A DNA stretch of 64,000 bases from Dasyornis broadbenti (GCA_013397935.1 VZRN01000753.1:1602069-1666068); one strand, 5' to 3'; counted from the first letter of the stretch, positions 13,401 through 28,400 are shown. Program-made: numbers and translations. Notes: generated from the letters alone by a model not told the origin.

Positions 13401-16400
13401 GGACACAGCTGATTTTGTGTTCCCCGGAGCGGGGCTGATTTTGAAACTTTGTGCACAAGTGATCTCCCCATCCCATGTCCTGTGACTTCCACAAAGTCCT
13501 CTCCATCAATTCATAATGCAGTTTACACAGCTGGAGCAAATGTCTCCCCAGACCTTTGTAGTTTCCAATAAAGCTTTCCCTTTAGCAGCCACCTGCTGGT
13601 CTTTGAGCCTGAGCTTAATGCTAGCTGACAGCAGTTATTTTTAGAGATGTGGTTCATTGAAACCTGTTGTTGGTAGAAAGCTGAAATATGCATTTTAACC
13701 ACCTTGGTTGAAAAACAAAGAGCTGGGGAGCTTAAGAGTATAATTTTTCCTGATTACAGGGTACACTTTAGCTGCAGTACGTGGGATGCAGAAGAAGGCT
13801 GTTTGTTTCGGTCTGTGTTTTCTGTAAATAAAAATGCAGTTTGTTGTTTAACACCATTTCCTTTTCACATAACAGAGGATGAAAGCTTTGGGAGCAGCCG
13901 CACTGGCTGTCTTTTGAGATAACACTAATGCACCAACTGTGCCATTCCCTGCATTTTCCCTCCTTGCCCCATCCTGCCTATTCCCACTGCCACATCCTCA
14001 GATAAATCTACACCAAAAGTGGGCATCAGCTGTGTGTTATGTGAGTGTCCTTGTCCTATCACGACCTTGAGCTCATGTGGGAAAAGAGCAACATTATCAG
14101 CAGCCCAGGTAAAGTTACAAAAATGTTGCTGTTTTGTCCATCTTTTCTTCATTGAACATCTGCCACTGCTCACTAAGCAGTTTTTTCCATACAGCCAGAA
14201 AGCAAAGGAGCAAAAAATCTCTTTCTTGGTCAAGAAATTCATTCCAGTTTTTCAGAGAAGGATGAAAATATAGAATGGTTTTAAGTACAAAAGGGAAGAA
14301 CAAATGGTTCAAATCAGCAAAAAGGCCAGATGTTTTTTAAAAAGGCATCAAAGTTGCACAAACAAAATGCCCATCCAACCATAAACAGGCCAATTGCATG
14401 TGCAGAATACTTAAATCTGCATGTAAAATAGGCAGTTGTGCATGCACCTAAGTTCTGGTATATTTTGCATGCCAAAATGTATTATTTGTGCCCCACACTC
14501 TTTGTATGCATGTGTGCAGGTTTTGCAGGTGCGATGTAAATGCCTTCTTTGAAAACCTGGCCCCACGTTCAGTGACACACACAGTGGGAGACTTTAATGA
14601 ATAAACATGCTTCAATCCCTATCCATCATTCAATGGTTTCCATTTCAGGCTCGAATCAGAAAATTTGGACCCAAAATCTTACAGCTGCTGACAGAGTGGA
14701 CAGAGACATTCCCGTATGACTTTCAGGAGGAGCGAATGATTGGCCATCTGAAAGACATGATTCACAGGATAGCCCCATGTGATGAGGTGAGGATGCCTGA
14801 CTTGGGAAGTTCTGTTGAGACGGTAAATTCCTTGTCCCACTTGGTTCCTCCTTTTCCTCCTTTTTCCACGTTCTGTTCCTGGATACTCTGAGTTTTGTTC
14901 TTCAGTAATGGTAAAAACCTGTAGAAGCTTCCCTGAAATGCCACATCTCTCTTTAGGTGCTCCCGGGGCAGTGACATCTTTAGGTGCTCCTGGGGGACAC
15001 ATCAGAATTTACAGGATAACAATATTCCCATTTTACAGAAGGAATATATGAGGGCATAGCACAGGCTGAATGTAGTGGTGACAATTCAAATAGCAGCAGA
15101 GCTGTGATCTCCCAGGTTAGAATCTGAATCACAGACTGGTTTGGGTTGGAAGGGACCTTAAAGACCATCTTGTTGCACACCCCTGCCATGGTGTGGACAC
15201 CTTCCACTAGACCAGGTTGCTCCAAGCCCCATCCAGCCTGGCCTTGGACACTTCCAAGAATGTGGGGCATCCACAGCTTCTTTGGATCCAAGTTCTTACA
15301 TTTAAAGAAAATACAAATATTAATGGACATGTAGCTTGTCTGGGAGCATGGAAGTGGCAGAAGACAGCGGTGTGTGGCCTGCTGAGCACAAACTCAGACT
15401 CATGTCTGTATGGTCCTGGTGCTCAAATATGTGAACTCTGTGTGTGGCACAGTGGGTCACAGTGAGTGGAGTCTCTGGGAAACCTGCTTGCAAATTCAGG
15501 TGGGTGAATGCTGTAAATTAATTCAGAAACATTAAAAAGACCACAAAGTTCATGAAAATAATAAGCGAATAGTACACAGAGAGTCTCTAATTACTTCTAG
15601 GTTAACCATGGGATGTGGTTCCATTCAGTTCCAGTGGCTACATCAAGGCCTGGCCTCAAGCCACAGAGGGGTGCAGTCCAGTAGAACAGCAAGAACATGC
15701 CCATGAGGATGAGGGAGAGAAGGGTGGAGAGGACAGAAGGAATTAGTAGGGCTGCAGCATGACAGAAATTAAATTGGACTTTCCTATGCACATAAAAAAA
15801 TTTGTAAATGGGAACAGCTGCTCTTGGACTGGCACTTTCAGGGAGCTGTAGGCTGGAATGGGTTCACTGGCTGCGCTGGACAGTCTGTGGGAGAGAAAGG
15901 GCAGGAAGGCGGAGATATGGGCCACAGTGATGGAGGTAAAGGAAACAAAAAAAACACAAAAAGAGCTGAAGTGGCTTCAGTTCCATTAACCAGAGCAGCA
16001 AAACTCCCTCAAGGAAAAGAGGCAATGGACTTGCTCCTGGCCAGCCAGCACAACAGGTGCCCTGCAGCCCTTCAGCATCAGAAGTGAGGGAAACCCACAC
16101 AGACCCACCAAAATCATGTCCACTGGAAAGAAAGAACCAGCCCAAAGGGTGGGGAACAGGGGCTTTGCATGTGCTCTTTAACAGCAGTTGTTGCCCTGGT
16201 GAAGAGGCATAAACACTACAAATCAACTTTCTGCATGCAAAGCAGGGGTTTATTTGCCTAACCTGAGCAAGCACTGCACACCTTTGCTCTGGAGCGTGCA
16301 CAGCTGTGTACAAATGCTTGTGGGTGCCCTGGGGGGCCTCAGACTACATTAGTTTCAAATCACTGTTTTTCAGATATTACTAGACGCTGTAATTGCAAGT

Positions 16401-19400
16401 GATTATGCCTGAGCAAAATCAATAATTAATTTAAGAAACAGCTCATATCCTGCAAATGCAAATTTGCTTTTTTTAAGGGACAGCACAGAAGAATGATGGT
16501 GGCCGATGGTTTTTTGGAAAAAACTTGTTCCCATTGTGAGCCATAGAAATTAAAGACTGAAAGATTTGTGATTTCATCCAGTCCATGTAGGTCAGTGCAG
16601 GATTTTCCCCTGCAGTGTGTGCTCCTGTCCTTTGTACAGTCCACTTTCTAAGGGCTGTGTGATGTGCTTATAAAGGTGTCCATGCTGAGAAGCATTTCTT
16701 AGTAAGTGCTGTGATTTGCATTTAGAGTTAGAAATTTTAATTAAAATTTGAGCTCCTAAGCCACCTGCTGAGGCCTGCTGTCTTCAGAGGAACTTTCCTA
16801 GTTAAGAACGAAACATTTTCTTTAAATATTAAACAGTAGTATGCTTCTTTTGACTGTTAATGTGGCAATGAAGTGAAATTGGTTGATAAAGTCCAGCATG
16901 CAGCCCCTGTATGGTGGGGGGTCACTTTCCTGGCAAGATAATTACCAGCACCTTGAAGGTAATGACCAATGTTGTTGTCAGTGGAGGTAGTTTAAAGAAG
17001 GCAGAAAATGCTTTTAGAAGGGCAAAAACGGGATTTTTTTTTTTTAATTTCTCCCTCAGTGTGCACAGAAAAGCTTTCTAGGCAAGGGTGCACCCAACTG
17101 ATTTCCAGTCAGTCTCTTCAAGAGCTCTGATTTCTGCCTAATTGTTTGAGTCCTTTAAGTGTCAGTCTCTATTTCATTCCTTTTTAGGTGGCTGGCTTAC
17201 CTGAGTCTTTGTTTACTATTGTCTATATCTGTTTTTTGTGCCATATTCCCTACAAAATGAGGTGAAACTAGATCTCTTGAAAAAGAGGTTCAAAGACTGG
17301 CTAATATGCATGTAGTTCAAGCAATTTTATGTGGCTTTTTGGCTTTTCGTTCAAACTGAAGAATTTGACACTGCACAGACATAGCTGGTCCAAGATTTCT
17401 CATCCAAACTCCTTTTAGAAAGAGGAGCTGGGTTTCCAGCTAAGTCTTTTAGCCAGATGTTTTATATTAATTAGAAGGCTTGGATTTCAGTGCTGTCTCC
17501 CCATCCCCCAAAAACTGAGTTCCCAGTTTACAAAATATGTTCACAGAATACCTAATAACGTCTCTGTTCAAGTTTTCACTAAAAAATAACATTGCGTTCA
17601 CAGAACTTCATGAGCTGTGCTGAGATTTGCAAACGCACCTGGATGTAAAACAAAGCAATATTTAGATGGTGGTCAGTAGTTTGGGTCCAGAACAGTCTTT
17701 GTAAATCAAAAGTAGTGACCACCTGTTTGCATGAGGATTTACATGGAGGCGGCCTTCCTTGGAGCTAATATACATTAATAACAGATAAATACTGAAACAG
17801 TAGGTTTTTATTTTCCTCACTCAATTTTCACTCCACCTGTGGGATTTGATTCCAAGTACATTGTGTGTTGTCATTCTCCAAGACAAGTTGGAGTACTTGT
17901 ACTTCTGGGTACTTGCTTCATTTCAGACTTACCAGCTCTATTTTATATTTAAAAAAAAAAATATTTTATATTAAAAAAAAAAAAAAGCCTGACTTGATCC
18001 TGCTTACCTCGTCCGTGTTCCAGCCCAGCTCAAGAGAGCATCTTCCGTAAGTGAAAGGAGAGGGTGCTCAGCAATGTGAAACTTTTTGTTAGAAAAGCTG
18101 CATCAAAGTTACAAAGGGCTGCAGCAAAAGTTGAAGCACTTGGGATGTTCCAAAGCTCTCCAGCATTTCCTACCCTGCCATGAAGACAGAGTAGATGTGA
18201 GAAGTTATTCTTCACGGTGAAGTAGGAGAAGGTGCTATCCCCACTGTGCAGAGGGGATTCTGTGCAGGTGAGGAGAGCACTGACTGGTTTCCAGTTCCTT
18301 GAACACTTAAAAGACGAATGCTGTCAATGTCTAACACCGAAGACTACCCACAGCCTACAAAACTCTGAAGAAGACAGGGACTGGATCTAAACCATGGGAT
18401 TACTTCCCAAAAGCTCACTGGAGCTGCATTCAGGTTGGAATGTGGCACAGGCGTGTGTTGTTCTTTGTGGGGAGGCACTGCCTGGCCAGGTCTGAGCTGA
18501 TGGTGAGCACAGCAAGGAGGGTGCTGGGGTGCACATCTGTGCAGGGCAGCTGTGACAGAGGCTCCTGGCCAGCTCTGGCTCCTGATGACAGATGACAAAG
18601 CGGTGTCACTGGCAACTTGCTGTTACAAAATCCTGTTTGGATGGGGAGTGAGGAGTTAGATGGGGAGCAGCCAGAGGACCCCTCTGCTGTGTATCTTGGT
18701 GCTGGAAGAGAAGCCGGTAGTCACTAACCTGCAAAAGTGACCGTGCCCTTTGAAACTGAGCAAGCACTCATTGCACCCATGCCCAGTGCTCCTTTCTCTG
18801 GCTGGGAAAGCCCATGAGACCATGTTCCTCAGCAGGGTATGCCTCATCCTCCAAGTAAGGCTTTTGCCAAGGACATTCCCAATTAATCTTTGTCTTTAGA
18901 GCCCATCCACCAGTTCTGTTATCTCAGGTTTGTGGTGTCTGCATCTGTCAATCGTGAAGAGTTGAAATGATTTCTTTCTGCGTATCCTCCATGGCCAGAA
19001 ACTTCACTCACTTTCTGTAAAGAGCTGCTCCAGCTCTGAGAACAACCTGGGCAAGTTAGTAATGCTCATCCTGCTGAGCACATGGCTGTGCTTGGAATAC
19101 AATATGAGCTTCCTTCAGTAGCAATTAACATTTGGATATTAAATACTCTGAGCTACATAATGCTCCAGCCACTCCGGCTGGGTAGCAAGCAGCTGCATGC
19201 TTCTGCTGCATTCAGGTCAAAAGGATGGAGAAAAAAACATTCGGAACATTTCTTATTCCTAATAAATAAGAGTTGACAAGGCACCATTACCAGGTAGAGT
19301 CCACAGCCAACACATAGCTGACATAAAAAATAGGTACCAAACGCTGCTGTGCTCCAGAAAGCTGCAGTAACTCATGTTGTAGCATTGCCACTCCTTTGAA

Positions 19401-22400
19401 CCTGATGTTGGCAGGAATCTGGAGTATCAGTGCCAGCCCAACCCACCAGTCCTGCCTGCCTCTTCTCTTGACTGCAGTCTCTGTGTCCAGAGCACAGAAC
19501 TGTAATTAGGCCAACTAGTTATTCTGAAATAGGCTTGTTGGAAATAAAATGGTAACCTGTTGCTGGCTTAAGAGTATTTTGCAGAAAGGAAAATTCAGCA
19601 CAAAAACACTCCTATGTCAAGTTTTCTGAGTGGCTTATGTTTCTCTCCCTGTCTCTCCAGGCCTACTGGAAAAAGATGAATCAGCTTTTGCAAGCCCTGA
19701 ATCAGAAGCTTGCAACCCTCAGCCATGGGCAAGAAGGGATTGTCAAGATCAGTGCTGCTGTCTCTGATAAGCTGGTTGCCTTTAAAACTAAACCGCCATC
19801 AATTCAGAGAGAAATCCTGAGCGTCTGCAGTGACCCTTACACCCTGGCTCAGCAGCTGACACATGTGGAGCTGGTAAGTGGGAATGGTTCCCAACTTCTG
19901 CAGCCAGAGATGTTATTTTAAGCCATCAGCTGTTAAGTATTCCAAACATAACCAAAAAATGTCTGCACTGCTGCAGCACATCCCATGCTGTATCAGCACT
20001 GCAGCAGCAGGCAGGGTTTGACAGGTTACGAGATGCCTGGGAAGCGAGCTACGTATCAGAGTGTCCCTGTGCAAATTGGAACAGGTCACTGTACTGCAGC
20101 TTGCTTATTTGTGAAATGAGAATCCTATCCCAGCAAAGTCAGGTCCCAGCAATGTCACTTCTATAAGGTGCTCAGAGCTCCACAAGCTCTGCAGGTCCTG
20201 TTGAAATGACTGGATATTAATGCTTTTATAAATTTGGAAGAAATTTTAGCAGTTCAATTCCATTTCTCCAGATACACAAAGCATCTGAGTTGTCTGATGT
20301 GGCTTTCATTCCTCCCTTCGGGATTTTGTGCGTGGGCATGTAAGGGTGTGCAGATACTACCGCCACGAAGTCCTGCTGTTCCCCCTGTGCTGGGCTGCAG
20401 TCTGCTCCCAAACAGGCTCTTGTGTGTCCAATTGCAGTGCCAAAACATTGGCTGTGCTGCTGTGCTGCACACCCTTCTCTCGGGGTCAGGTCCTCCCCGT
20501 GGACCTCCAGGATGTGCAGAGAAGAATGTAAAACATTGCTGCCATCTGCAGATCTCTTGCGGCTCTGGTGCCCTGCTGCCTGTCCTCCTGTGGATGCTGC
20601 TCATCCTTGAGAGGAAGGCTGGAAAAACGAAACGTGAAATGCACTGTGGATTGGAATGAATATTAGGAAATTAGCCTTTGGAATTCTGAAGATAGTTGAT
20701 ACTCTATTTGTCAAGAAGTGGAATGGTTAATTTTCAAAACACGCAGCTTTGGCTCTCTTTCCTTAACATAACTTAAGCCAGAGAGAAGTCCTTTTGCATG
20801 GAGTCTTCTTGCTTTTGTTTTTTTTTTCTTTTCCACAGTACAACTGTCGTCCAAGGGGAGACTCCCTGTAACTGAGGCATCACTGCCTTTTTAAAACAGA
20901 TGCAGCTAGAGATTTTAATTCCACTGTACTGTAATCAATGCTCTCTACCTTCTCTTTCATTACTATGTCCAATACATCAAGTGCTCTGCAGTGAAACTAT
21001 CTGATGCTTATTTGTTAGTAAGAATTATTTGCTACTTATTTAAAACACTTATTGATTAGTAAGAGTCCTATATAGTTATCAGTGTTAAGGTGAGAAGCCA
21101 AGAAATAAAGCATAGGAATAGCCATAAAATTTTCACTTGAGCAGAATTACCATTTATTTTATTGTTGCTAGAGTATTCTATGTTTCAGCTGTAGGAAATC
21201 CAAAATACTTCCTCTTTGTGGCCCACAACCTACTGAAAATATTTTTCTAATAAACTTGTTTAAGGGGAATGAAAAGCCTAGCAGGAAGGTCAGTGTGTGG
21301 CTGGAGCTGCCACGTTTTTTCAGGAGCTGCTGGAGATGTCTTTTACTAAGAGAGACTTGGATACTGTATTTATTTTTGTTTTGGTTCGTGCCTGGGACAC
21401 TCTCCAGTGTAAGCACAGCCTTTAACGTGTCACATGCATTGTCAGTGCCTTCCTTACCCAGTGACCCAGAGCCACCAGCCTGAGGCAGCACCTGAGGTCA
21501 ATGGGCAGGGAGCCAGGGCAGATCCCTGCGTGTGCAGCTGGGCAGGGCATTGCTGGGACACCAGATAACAGCTTTGCTGCCATTTTAACAGCTGGGAAAC
21601 AAGGCTGCTGAGCTGTGCTGGACCACAGCAGCTCTGAGGCAGCACCAAGCACAGAACTGATCTCTGCTGGCTCCCAGATGAAGCCCTGTGCATCCAGTGC
21701 AGTGGAGGGGACCCTTACTGTGGCTTGTCAGTAATGAGATGTATTTATTCTCATTTTCATCATTCTGCTGATATATTTCTAATTATTATTATGAATTTTA
21801 ATGTCTGGTTAGTTGGCTGTCTACCAGTTCAATGACACCACGCAGACCTGACAGAAAATGATGATGTCTTACCAAAAGGAACAGAAGATATTCTGGGGTG
21901 CTTTCTTATTTTTTCCCTCTCTCTTCCCACTCCCCTACCCTCAACAGGAGAGACTAAGTCACATTGGACCTGAGGAGTTTGTGCAGGCGTTTGTACATAA
22001 AGACCCCCTGGATGGCACCAAGGTATGGTTTCTCCACACACAAAGTGTCTCCTGTGACCACGGCTTGCCCAGATGTGATGAGGTCCCCAAGAGCAGGGTC
22101 CAAGTCACGAGCTGACCAGGGCCAGGCCAGCTGGTGACCTGTAGTGTCGTGGCAAGGATGGGGCCTGCTGCCAGAGCTCACACTGACAGGTCACTGCCAT
22201 TCCTTCCTGGTGAGAAACTGGCCACCACCCTGATGTTGTGCTTTCTGGCTTGTTCCTCCCAACCTGCTTTGACTGGGACAGATGGTTGTGGCTGTACACA
22301 GCCAGGGAATGTCTGCTGCTCTGTGGAAGGAGTAAAGGCTCGGGATGTGATGTAATGCCCGCAGTGTGTGCCCAGACACCACAGCAATGAGTCAGTGCGT

Positions 22401-25400
22401 CATGAATCCACTCTTCTCTCTCTCTACACAATAGCTTTTAACCCAAAGCACCACAGGGAACTGAGTGCCTGATCAGGGCTTCATCCAAAGGCTGTGGAAG
22501 TCCCTTGAAGTCTTTCCAGTGATTCCATTGAGGTTGGAAGCAGCATTTCAGTGAATGCTGCAGTAAGGAAAGAGCCTTACTAGCTGGAGAGGGAGAGTCA
22601 GAGATTTCACATACTGTCTGAAGAGAAAGAGGGTGGAAAATTCTTCCCCTGAACTGCATATGGGTTCCCACTGAGATCATACATCAATGGCTGAATTTCC
22701 CCATTGGATGCCAAGGGTATCAGGAAGACCTGTGTTTGTAGTGCTGCTCAAAGAGCACCAAAATAGCTTTTAATGGTGAAAAGGATGGATGGATGGATGG
22801 ATGGATGGATGGATGGATGGATGGATGGATGGATGGATGGATGGATGGATGGATGGATGGATGGATGGATGGATGGATGGATGGAACATGCAACATTGCG
22901 CCCTTTCCTTCTCTTCTTGGACTTAGGCAGATTCTGCAGTTTGTTTCAGGATGAAGGAAGTGGGCAGAGATGGAGTTCCAGGTATTCTGGGCATTGATCA
23001 CATTCTTTAGAAAGGACCTCCAAGGCAGCAAAGGCGTGTCAGAAACACAAGACACCAAATCAGCTGCAGTGAGATTTCAGCCACCTGGGCTTCACGTCAG
23101 CGAGGCTGATCAAAGTGGGGGCAGTCTGGAACTTTTCTTTGTGCTCTGCGTGGATGATTTAGAAGAGCTTCTGTGCCAATATAGCCCAGGGGGAGAGCCT
23201 TGTGCACAGAATCACAGAATAGTTTAGGTTGGAAAAGACCTCTAAGATCATCGACTCCAACCCTTAATCTAGCACTGCCAAGGCCACCGCTAAACCATGT
23301 CCCCAGGTGCCACATCCATGTGTTTTTTGAACACTTGCAGGGATGGTGATTCTACCACCTTCCTGGGCAGCCTGCTCCAATGCCTGACTACTCTTTCAGT
23401 GAAGAAATTTTTCCTGATATCCAATCTAAACTTTTTCTGGCACATCCTTCTTTCATGGAGCTGTAGAGAGCAAGAAGGTTCCCCCCTGAGCCTCTTTTTC
23501 TCCAAGCTGAGCTCCTGCAGCTCCCTCAGCTGCTCCTCATCAGATCTGTGCTCCAGTCTCTTCCCCAGCTCTGTTGCCCTTCTCTGGACACGTCTTTGGA
23601 CAAAGCAGCACAAACCTTACGTGGAGTCACATATTCCCTGACCCACGAAGAACATCCCTGTCAAGTACAGGGAGTTGGCTCAGGTCTGAATTCCCTCCAG
23701 CTGGAGATCATATTAAACATCTTTCTTGCGTGAGGGCTTCAAAAGGCTTCACTTATGAATGTTTATCAAGCATTCTGAGCTGCAGATGGAAGATGCTTGG
23801 GAGGTGCTAAATATTGCTGCCATTTATAAAGCTTAACCTTTAAAAAGCAGTCTGTCTCAACTTTACTGTTGCAGATTTTTCACAAGTTTTGCGTTATTAG
23901 CTGTGGCTTTTACGCCCTGGCACAGGACAACAGTTCTGAGATGGAAATACTATTTTCAGAACAAAACCTGGGTTTTGTGTACTTTTTGCTGTAATAGGGA
24001 ACAAGGAACAGAGCACATGAAAAGCAGCCGCTATGGTTAGACTGGGGCTGATTTGGGTTTCCTCTGGGTTTTTGATATTTACATGCTGCTTGCTAACATT
24101 TACTTTTGAGATGCTTTAAAAATACACGTTTATTGTGTTTGTAGTCTATTCATAAAGTGGCTCTGAATTTCAGTCCTGTTAAGCTTTGCTCCTCCATAGC
24201 ATGGTACGGTGATTTCTGTTTCTAAACACATCTGTATACAGAATCACAGCTGATTATTTTCTTACTTTGAATTACCTTGGGAATCATATTAAGCCCCATT
24301 TCTGAAGGGGTTCTTAGTCACTGGTTTACCTTACATCATATGGGTGATCCCATTGCCATTAATGGATCTTTGCTTATGCGTTATTATTTTCTTCTTAGTG
24401 GCATGTGTTTAGGGTACCTCTGGGAAATGATCATCCTAATAAAACAAAAATCAGTATTCTCTAGTACCCTCTAGTGGATGTTAATGCATGTTCAGACAAA
24501 TCTCTTGAAATCCAGAGAGCTGAGTGTTCTAGATGGACTGGCTAAGAATTTACGGCTGGGAAAAGGACTTGAATTCTTATAATACCAAGCAACATCTTCA
24601 GGCTGTGTGAACTCCTCTGAAGTCAAATTTTCTGTTGATGACAAAGGAACTGGAAGAGCTCAGCCAAGCAGCCGCTCCCACAGCCTGTATCAGTTATGGG
24701 AATTTATGTTCAGTGTTATATAAATAAGTGAAAAATGTGCTTCTTGCAGTGGCTCTTATCAGTGAAGCGTCTCTGGCATGTAAGTGACCGCATGTAAGAG
24801 TTCAAGTGCAGCCATCCAGGAAGAGCTGGTTCCTAAGAACCTATTTTCCTGAAAACTCACCAAGAGTGGAGTTTTTCATAAAGAATCAACTAGAACTGTG
24901 TTTTCTCTTGCTATCTCTTGTAGACTTCACTAAATTCTGGTCTCTCCCCTCCAGAAAAGGGCTATGGGTGATTGCATTTACTGAAGTGAAGGAAGTCCTG
25001 GAATCAAAGCCACAAACTGAGCTTGCTGTGGAAGACTGTGCCTGTCTTATTCTGTCTGCATGTTCTTTGTTAATGTCAGAATCCTGCAATGCCCCAGCTG
25101 TTCATATCCCAGTGAACAAGGGTCAGTGCAAACTGTCAGTGAACAGTCGCTGCAGGCAAAATGGGGCTGATTTCTGGACACCAGCGTGAATTGTGCAGTG
25201 TGACACACCCAGCTAAACCCCCATCTGCCACCCACCCACCCAACTAGACCCCCATCTGCCACCCACCCTCTCACGGGCTTTTTAAGAGTGGCCCTTAACT
25301 GTGCAGTCTTCCATGTGCACGAAAGAGATGTGGCTGGTAATTACCTTTGTGCAGTATTTATCTTAGTGATCAGGCAGCTGACTGGAACACAGTTATATCC

Positions 25401-28400
25401 TTCTGTGCTTTTTTGCCCCCAGACTTGTTTCAGTGAACAGAAGAAGACGAGTAACCTTGAGGCCTATGTGAAATGGTTCAATAGACTCTGCTATCTCGTA
25501 GCAACAGAAATTTGCATGGTAAGCCAAAAGCATGTGCCATGTTTTACCACATGCCTGAAGTACAACTCCGAGATTTTATATTAATAAGCAATCCTGGGGA
25601 TTTATTTCTCATGACCCAGCCAAGCATCTGATGGTAAGTTTTAGCAGTATTGCACTTGCAGAAGCGACCTGATAAATGACAAACATATTGCAAAACAGAG
25701 GCGGCGGCACACGGGGGAATGCACTGTTCTCTTGACGTAGTAGGAGCACAGTGTGGAATAATGAACCCCGCAGGGAAAAAGAGAGGAAAAAACACCTCGA
25801 GTTTTCCTGTGAGATTTCTGCCAGAAAAGATTCTAGTGGAGCCATATTTGTTATCTGTCATCCTAAAGCTCTGTTGTGTGTGTGAATTCCCACTGCATGG
25901 CTCTCTGTCCTGCTGCCCATTAGTGTAGCTGTGACTGTTGTTTCTTAGCTTGGTAGTGGTTTTAGTTTGTTTAACTTGGTCCCATCAAAATGAAATTAAT
26001 GTTTTCCCCTTTGAAAAGGGTGTGGAAGGGAGGAATAATAATAGTTTAAAGAGCTTGGATAGCCCATAGCACATAAGAATTGCCATATGAAGGTCATCTT
26101 TGGAGAAGATAGGGTGATTCCAGTCCAATTAAAATGTGCATTTAAAATGCTACTGTTTGGGCTGGCCTTATTGAAAAGGGACAGAAGAAGGGAAAGGGAT
26201 TAATGCAATGAAACAAGCTCTTTCTGGGACAAAGATGCTGCTGTTACAGGAGTGTGAAATCCTGCCCTTAGGGAAGTCAGTGCTGATGTGCCCACTGACT
26301 CGAGGGAGGCCAGCAGGGAGCTGAGGCTCTGCTTTGGGGCTGCTTGGGCAGCCTGTTCCAGCACTCTGACAGTCACTGGGGCTGGGAATTGCCATGAATT
26401 TCTTCTGTTTCACTGCAGTGAAAGCTTTGATTTCAGAGGCTGCCAGTCACCAGCATCCACTGGATTGCTGGAAAAGAATTAGGGCCAGTGACTGAAAGCA
26501 GATGGCCCAAGCTGTGCATGAAGCCACGCCATGCATGGAACAAATGCCTAGGATGACCTCCAGTTCTGCAAATGCTCATTACAGATACTCATTTATTTTA
26601 ATTTACAGCCTGCAAAAAAGAAACAGCGAGCACAAGTCATCGAATTCTTCATTGACGTTGCCCGAGAGTGCTTTAACATAGGGAATTTTAATTCACTGAT
26701 GGCAATCATTTGTAAGTACAGCTTCTAACCAGGTCTTCCATCAGCTGTCACAGATGAAAAAGGAAACCCAGCTCTTATCCATGGCTCTCTTTTTTTCTTC
26801 CTCACTCATAGCTGGAATGAATATGAGTCCAGTTTCCAGGCTAAAGAAGACTTGGTCAAAAGTGAAAACAGCCAAATTTTTCATTCTCGAGGTAAAAAAA
26901 CAAAAGTGCCGATGAGCTGCTATAATTATATTCAGGATATTTTTGTTTGGGAAATTTCACATTGTTATCCAGGTGTGAAATGTCTGGAGGTACATTTCAT
27001 AGGCAGAGGGCTGGATTCTAAGCTGAAATATCCCAGGTGTAGTGAGGAAGGTGTAAAGCTGCTGGCATGCAGCGGAGATTCAGAGCACTCAAATAAATAT
27101 GAGGAATTAAAAAAACCAAAAATACGAGCCCACATGCATATGATAGTGCTTCCACTGATGCAAGTTTTTGTTTAGCCATGGACACAATGCTGAGTGTAAA
27201 GCTCCCAGTCTATTCCTTGGATGTCGAGTGAAGACCCAAGGTTGTATTTTGTATTGAGAATTCCAGGATTTGGCATGTATAAAATATGCAGTGCTTATTC
27301 TTCACATAAAAGCTGTTAGTAGAAAAATGGAAGGTATAAACAGCCATGTGCTGTAGACCTCTCCTTGTATCCTTGGTGCATGGGGTTCTGCAGGAGCTGT
27401 GGGTTTTGAAGACGTACATTGTGAAGATGTAGGCTAAGCTCTGCTCAGGGTTTGCTACAACTGAGTGTAAAGTTGTCTTTCGAGGAGCCAGGTCACTTTC
27501 TAACCCAGGTGTGTTGCTTTGTGCATGTAGCATCAGATGGACCCTACCGGCAACTTCTACAACTACCGGACAGCGCTGCGGGGGGCTGCTCACCGCTCCC
27601 TGACCGCACACAGCAACAGGGAGAAGGTAGGTGTGACCGCATCCCATCCATCTCCACACGGGTGGGTGCGTTGATGCTGGGAGCCAGTGGCTCAAAGACT
27701 TGATGCAGATGCTCTTCTCCCTTCCACGGGTCACCAGTGCAAGGCTGGTGTGCTTCGAGATGCAACTGGGAATGTAAGTCCGTGTCTGAAAGAGTCTGGA
27801 GTGGATCAAAGGGCTTTGTGGCCTTGCTGCCAGACATGAGGAGAGTTAAAGTGGGCAGAACACACAGCATGGAGGACTTTGTTGCAAGAGTCTCTACGTA
27901 CCTGGAAAATTCACGTTTTTTAGATTGATGAAACTGATGGAACAGGTATTTCAGACTGAAATGACTTTTATTTTGGTGTGGAGCATGAGGCTGGCAGGCG
28001 CAGGTGGAGCTGTGGCCCGAGGCTCTGGCACAGAGGCCCCTATTGTGTGATGCGTGAAGTGAGATGGAGAGCAAAGGGCACAGCTCTGGAGACAAGGTGG
28101 ATCTCCATTTACATTAGGGAAAGGTGACTTACCACAAGTCCTTCAAGGGAGTCTAGTCTGAGTCCACTGCAGCAAATTTGGGGTGATATTCTGTCCTTGT
28201 GAATTTTCATTTCATTTGGTTGTTGCTGCCATCTCAGTGAGCAAGAATTGATGTGTTTTATCAGTGTTCGTGGCAGATGTGGAGCTTTCTGACATGTCAC
28301 TGATGCTGCAAAAATCAGATTGACAAGATGTGAGAGTGTAGGATCCTCCTGGTTTGTGCCCGTACACATTTCTTGTTAATTTTCTTATTCCTTCATTCAA

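Larger units (their letters stand above)
14787..19660 (+). other. RASGEF1C intron between coding exons 3 and 4
   Basis: GT-AG intron of 4.9 kb. It holds a short imperfect tandem duplication at 14941-14998, a CR1 fragment at 15119-15282 and an A/T-rich double homopolymer near 17948-17986. Nothing coding is recognised. Confidence 0.8.
22023..25422 (+). other. RASGEF1C intron between coding exons 5 and 6
   Basis: GT-AG intron of 3.4 kb. It contains a long GGAT microsatellite (22783-22885), a CR1 copy (23208-23600) and a 31-bp-period tandem duplication (25210-25270). No exon is recognised. Open frames through the microsatellite and the CR1 are by-products of those repeats. Confidence 0.85.

Noticed and set aside
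22773..23058. Open frames encoding WMDG or HPSI repeats on both strands
   Set aside because: They are translations of the GGAT microsatellite and carry no gene signal.
23290..23613. 107-codon minus-strand frame that looks protein-like
   Set aside because: It is the end of a truncated CR1 retrotransposon ORF, so it is listed as a mobile element and not as a host gene.
27210..27809. 199-codon minus-strand frame overlapping RASGEF1C exon 9
   Set aside because: It runs across a well-supported + strand exon and its splice sites, and shows no family resemblance; it is a shadow frame.
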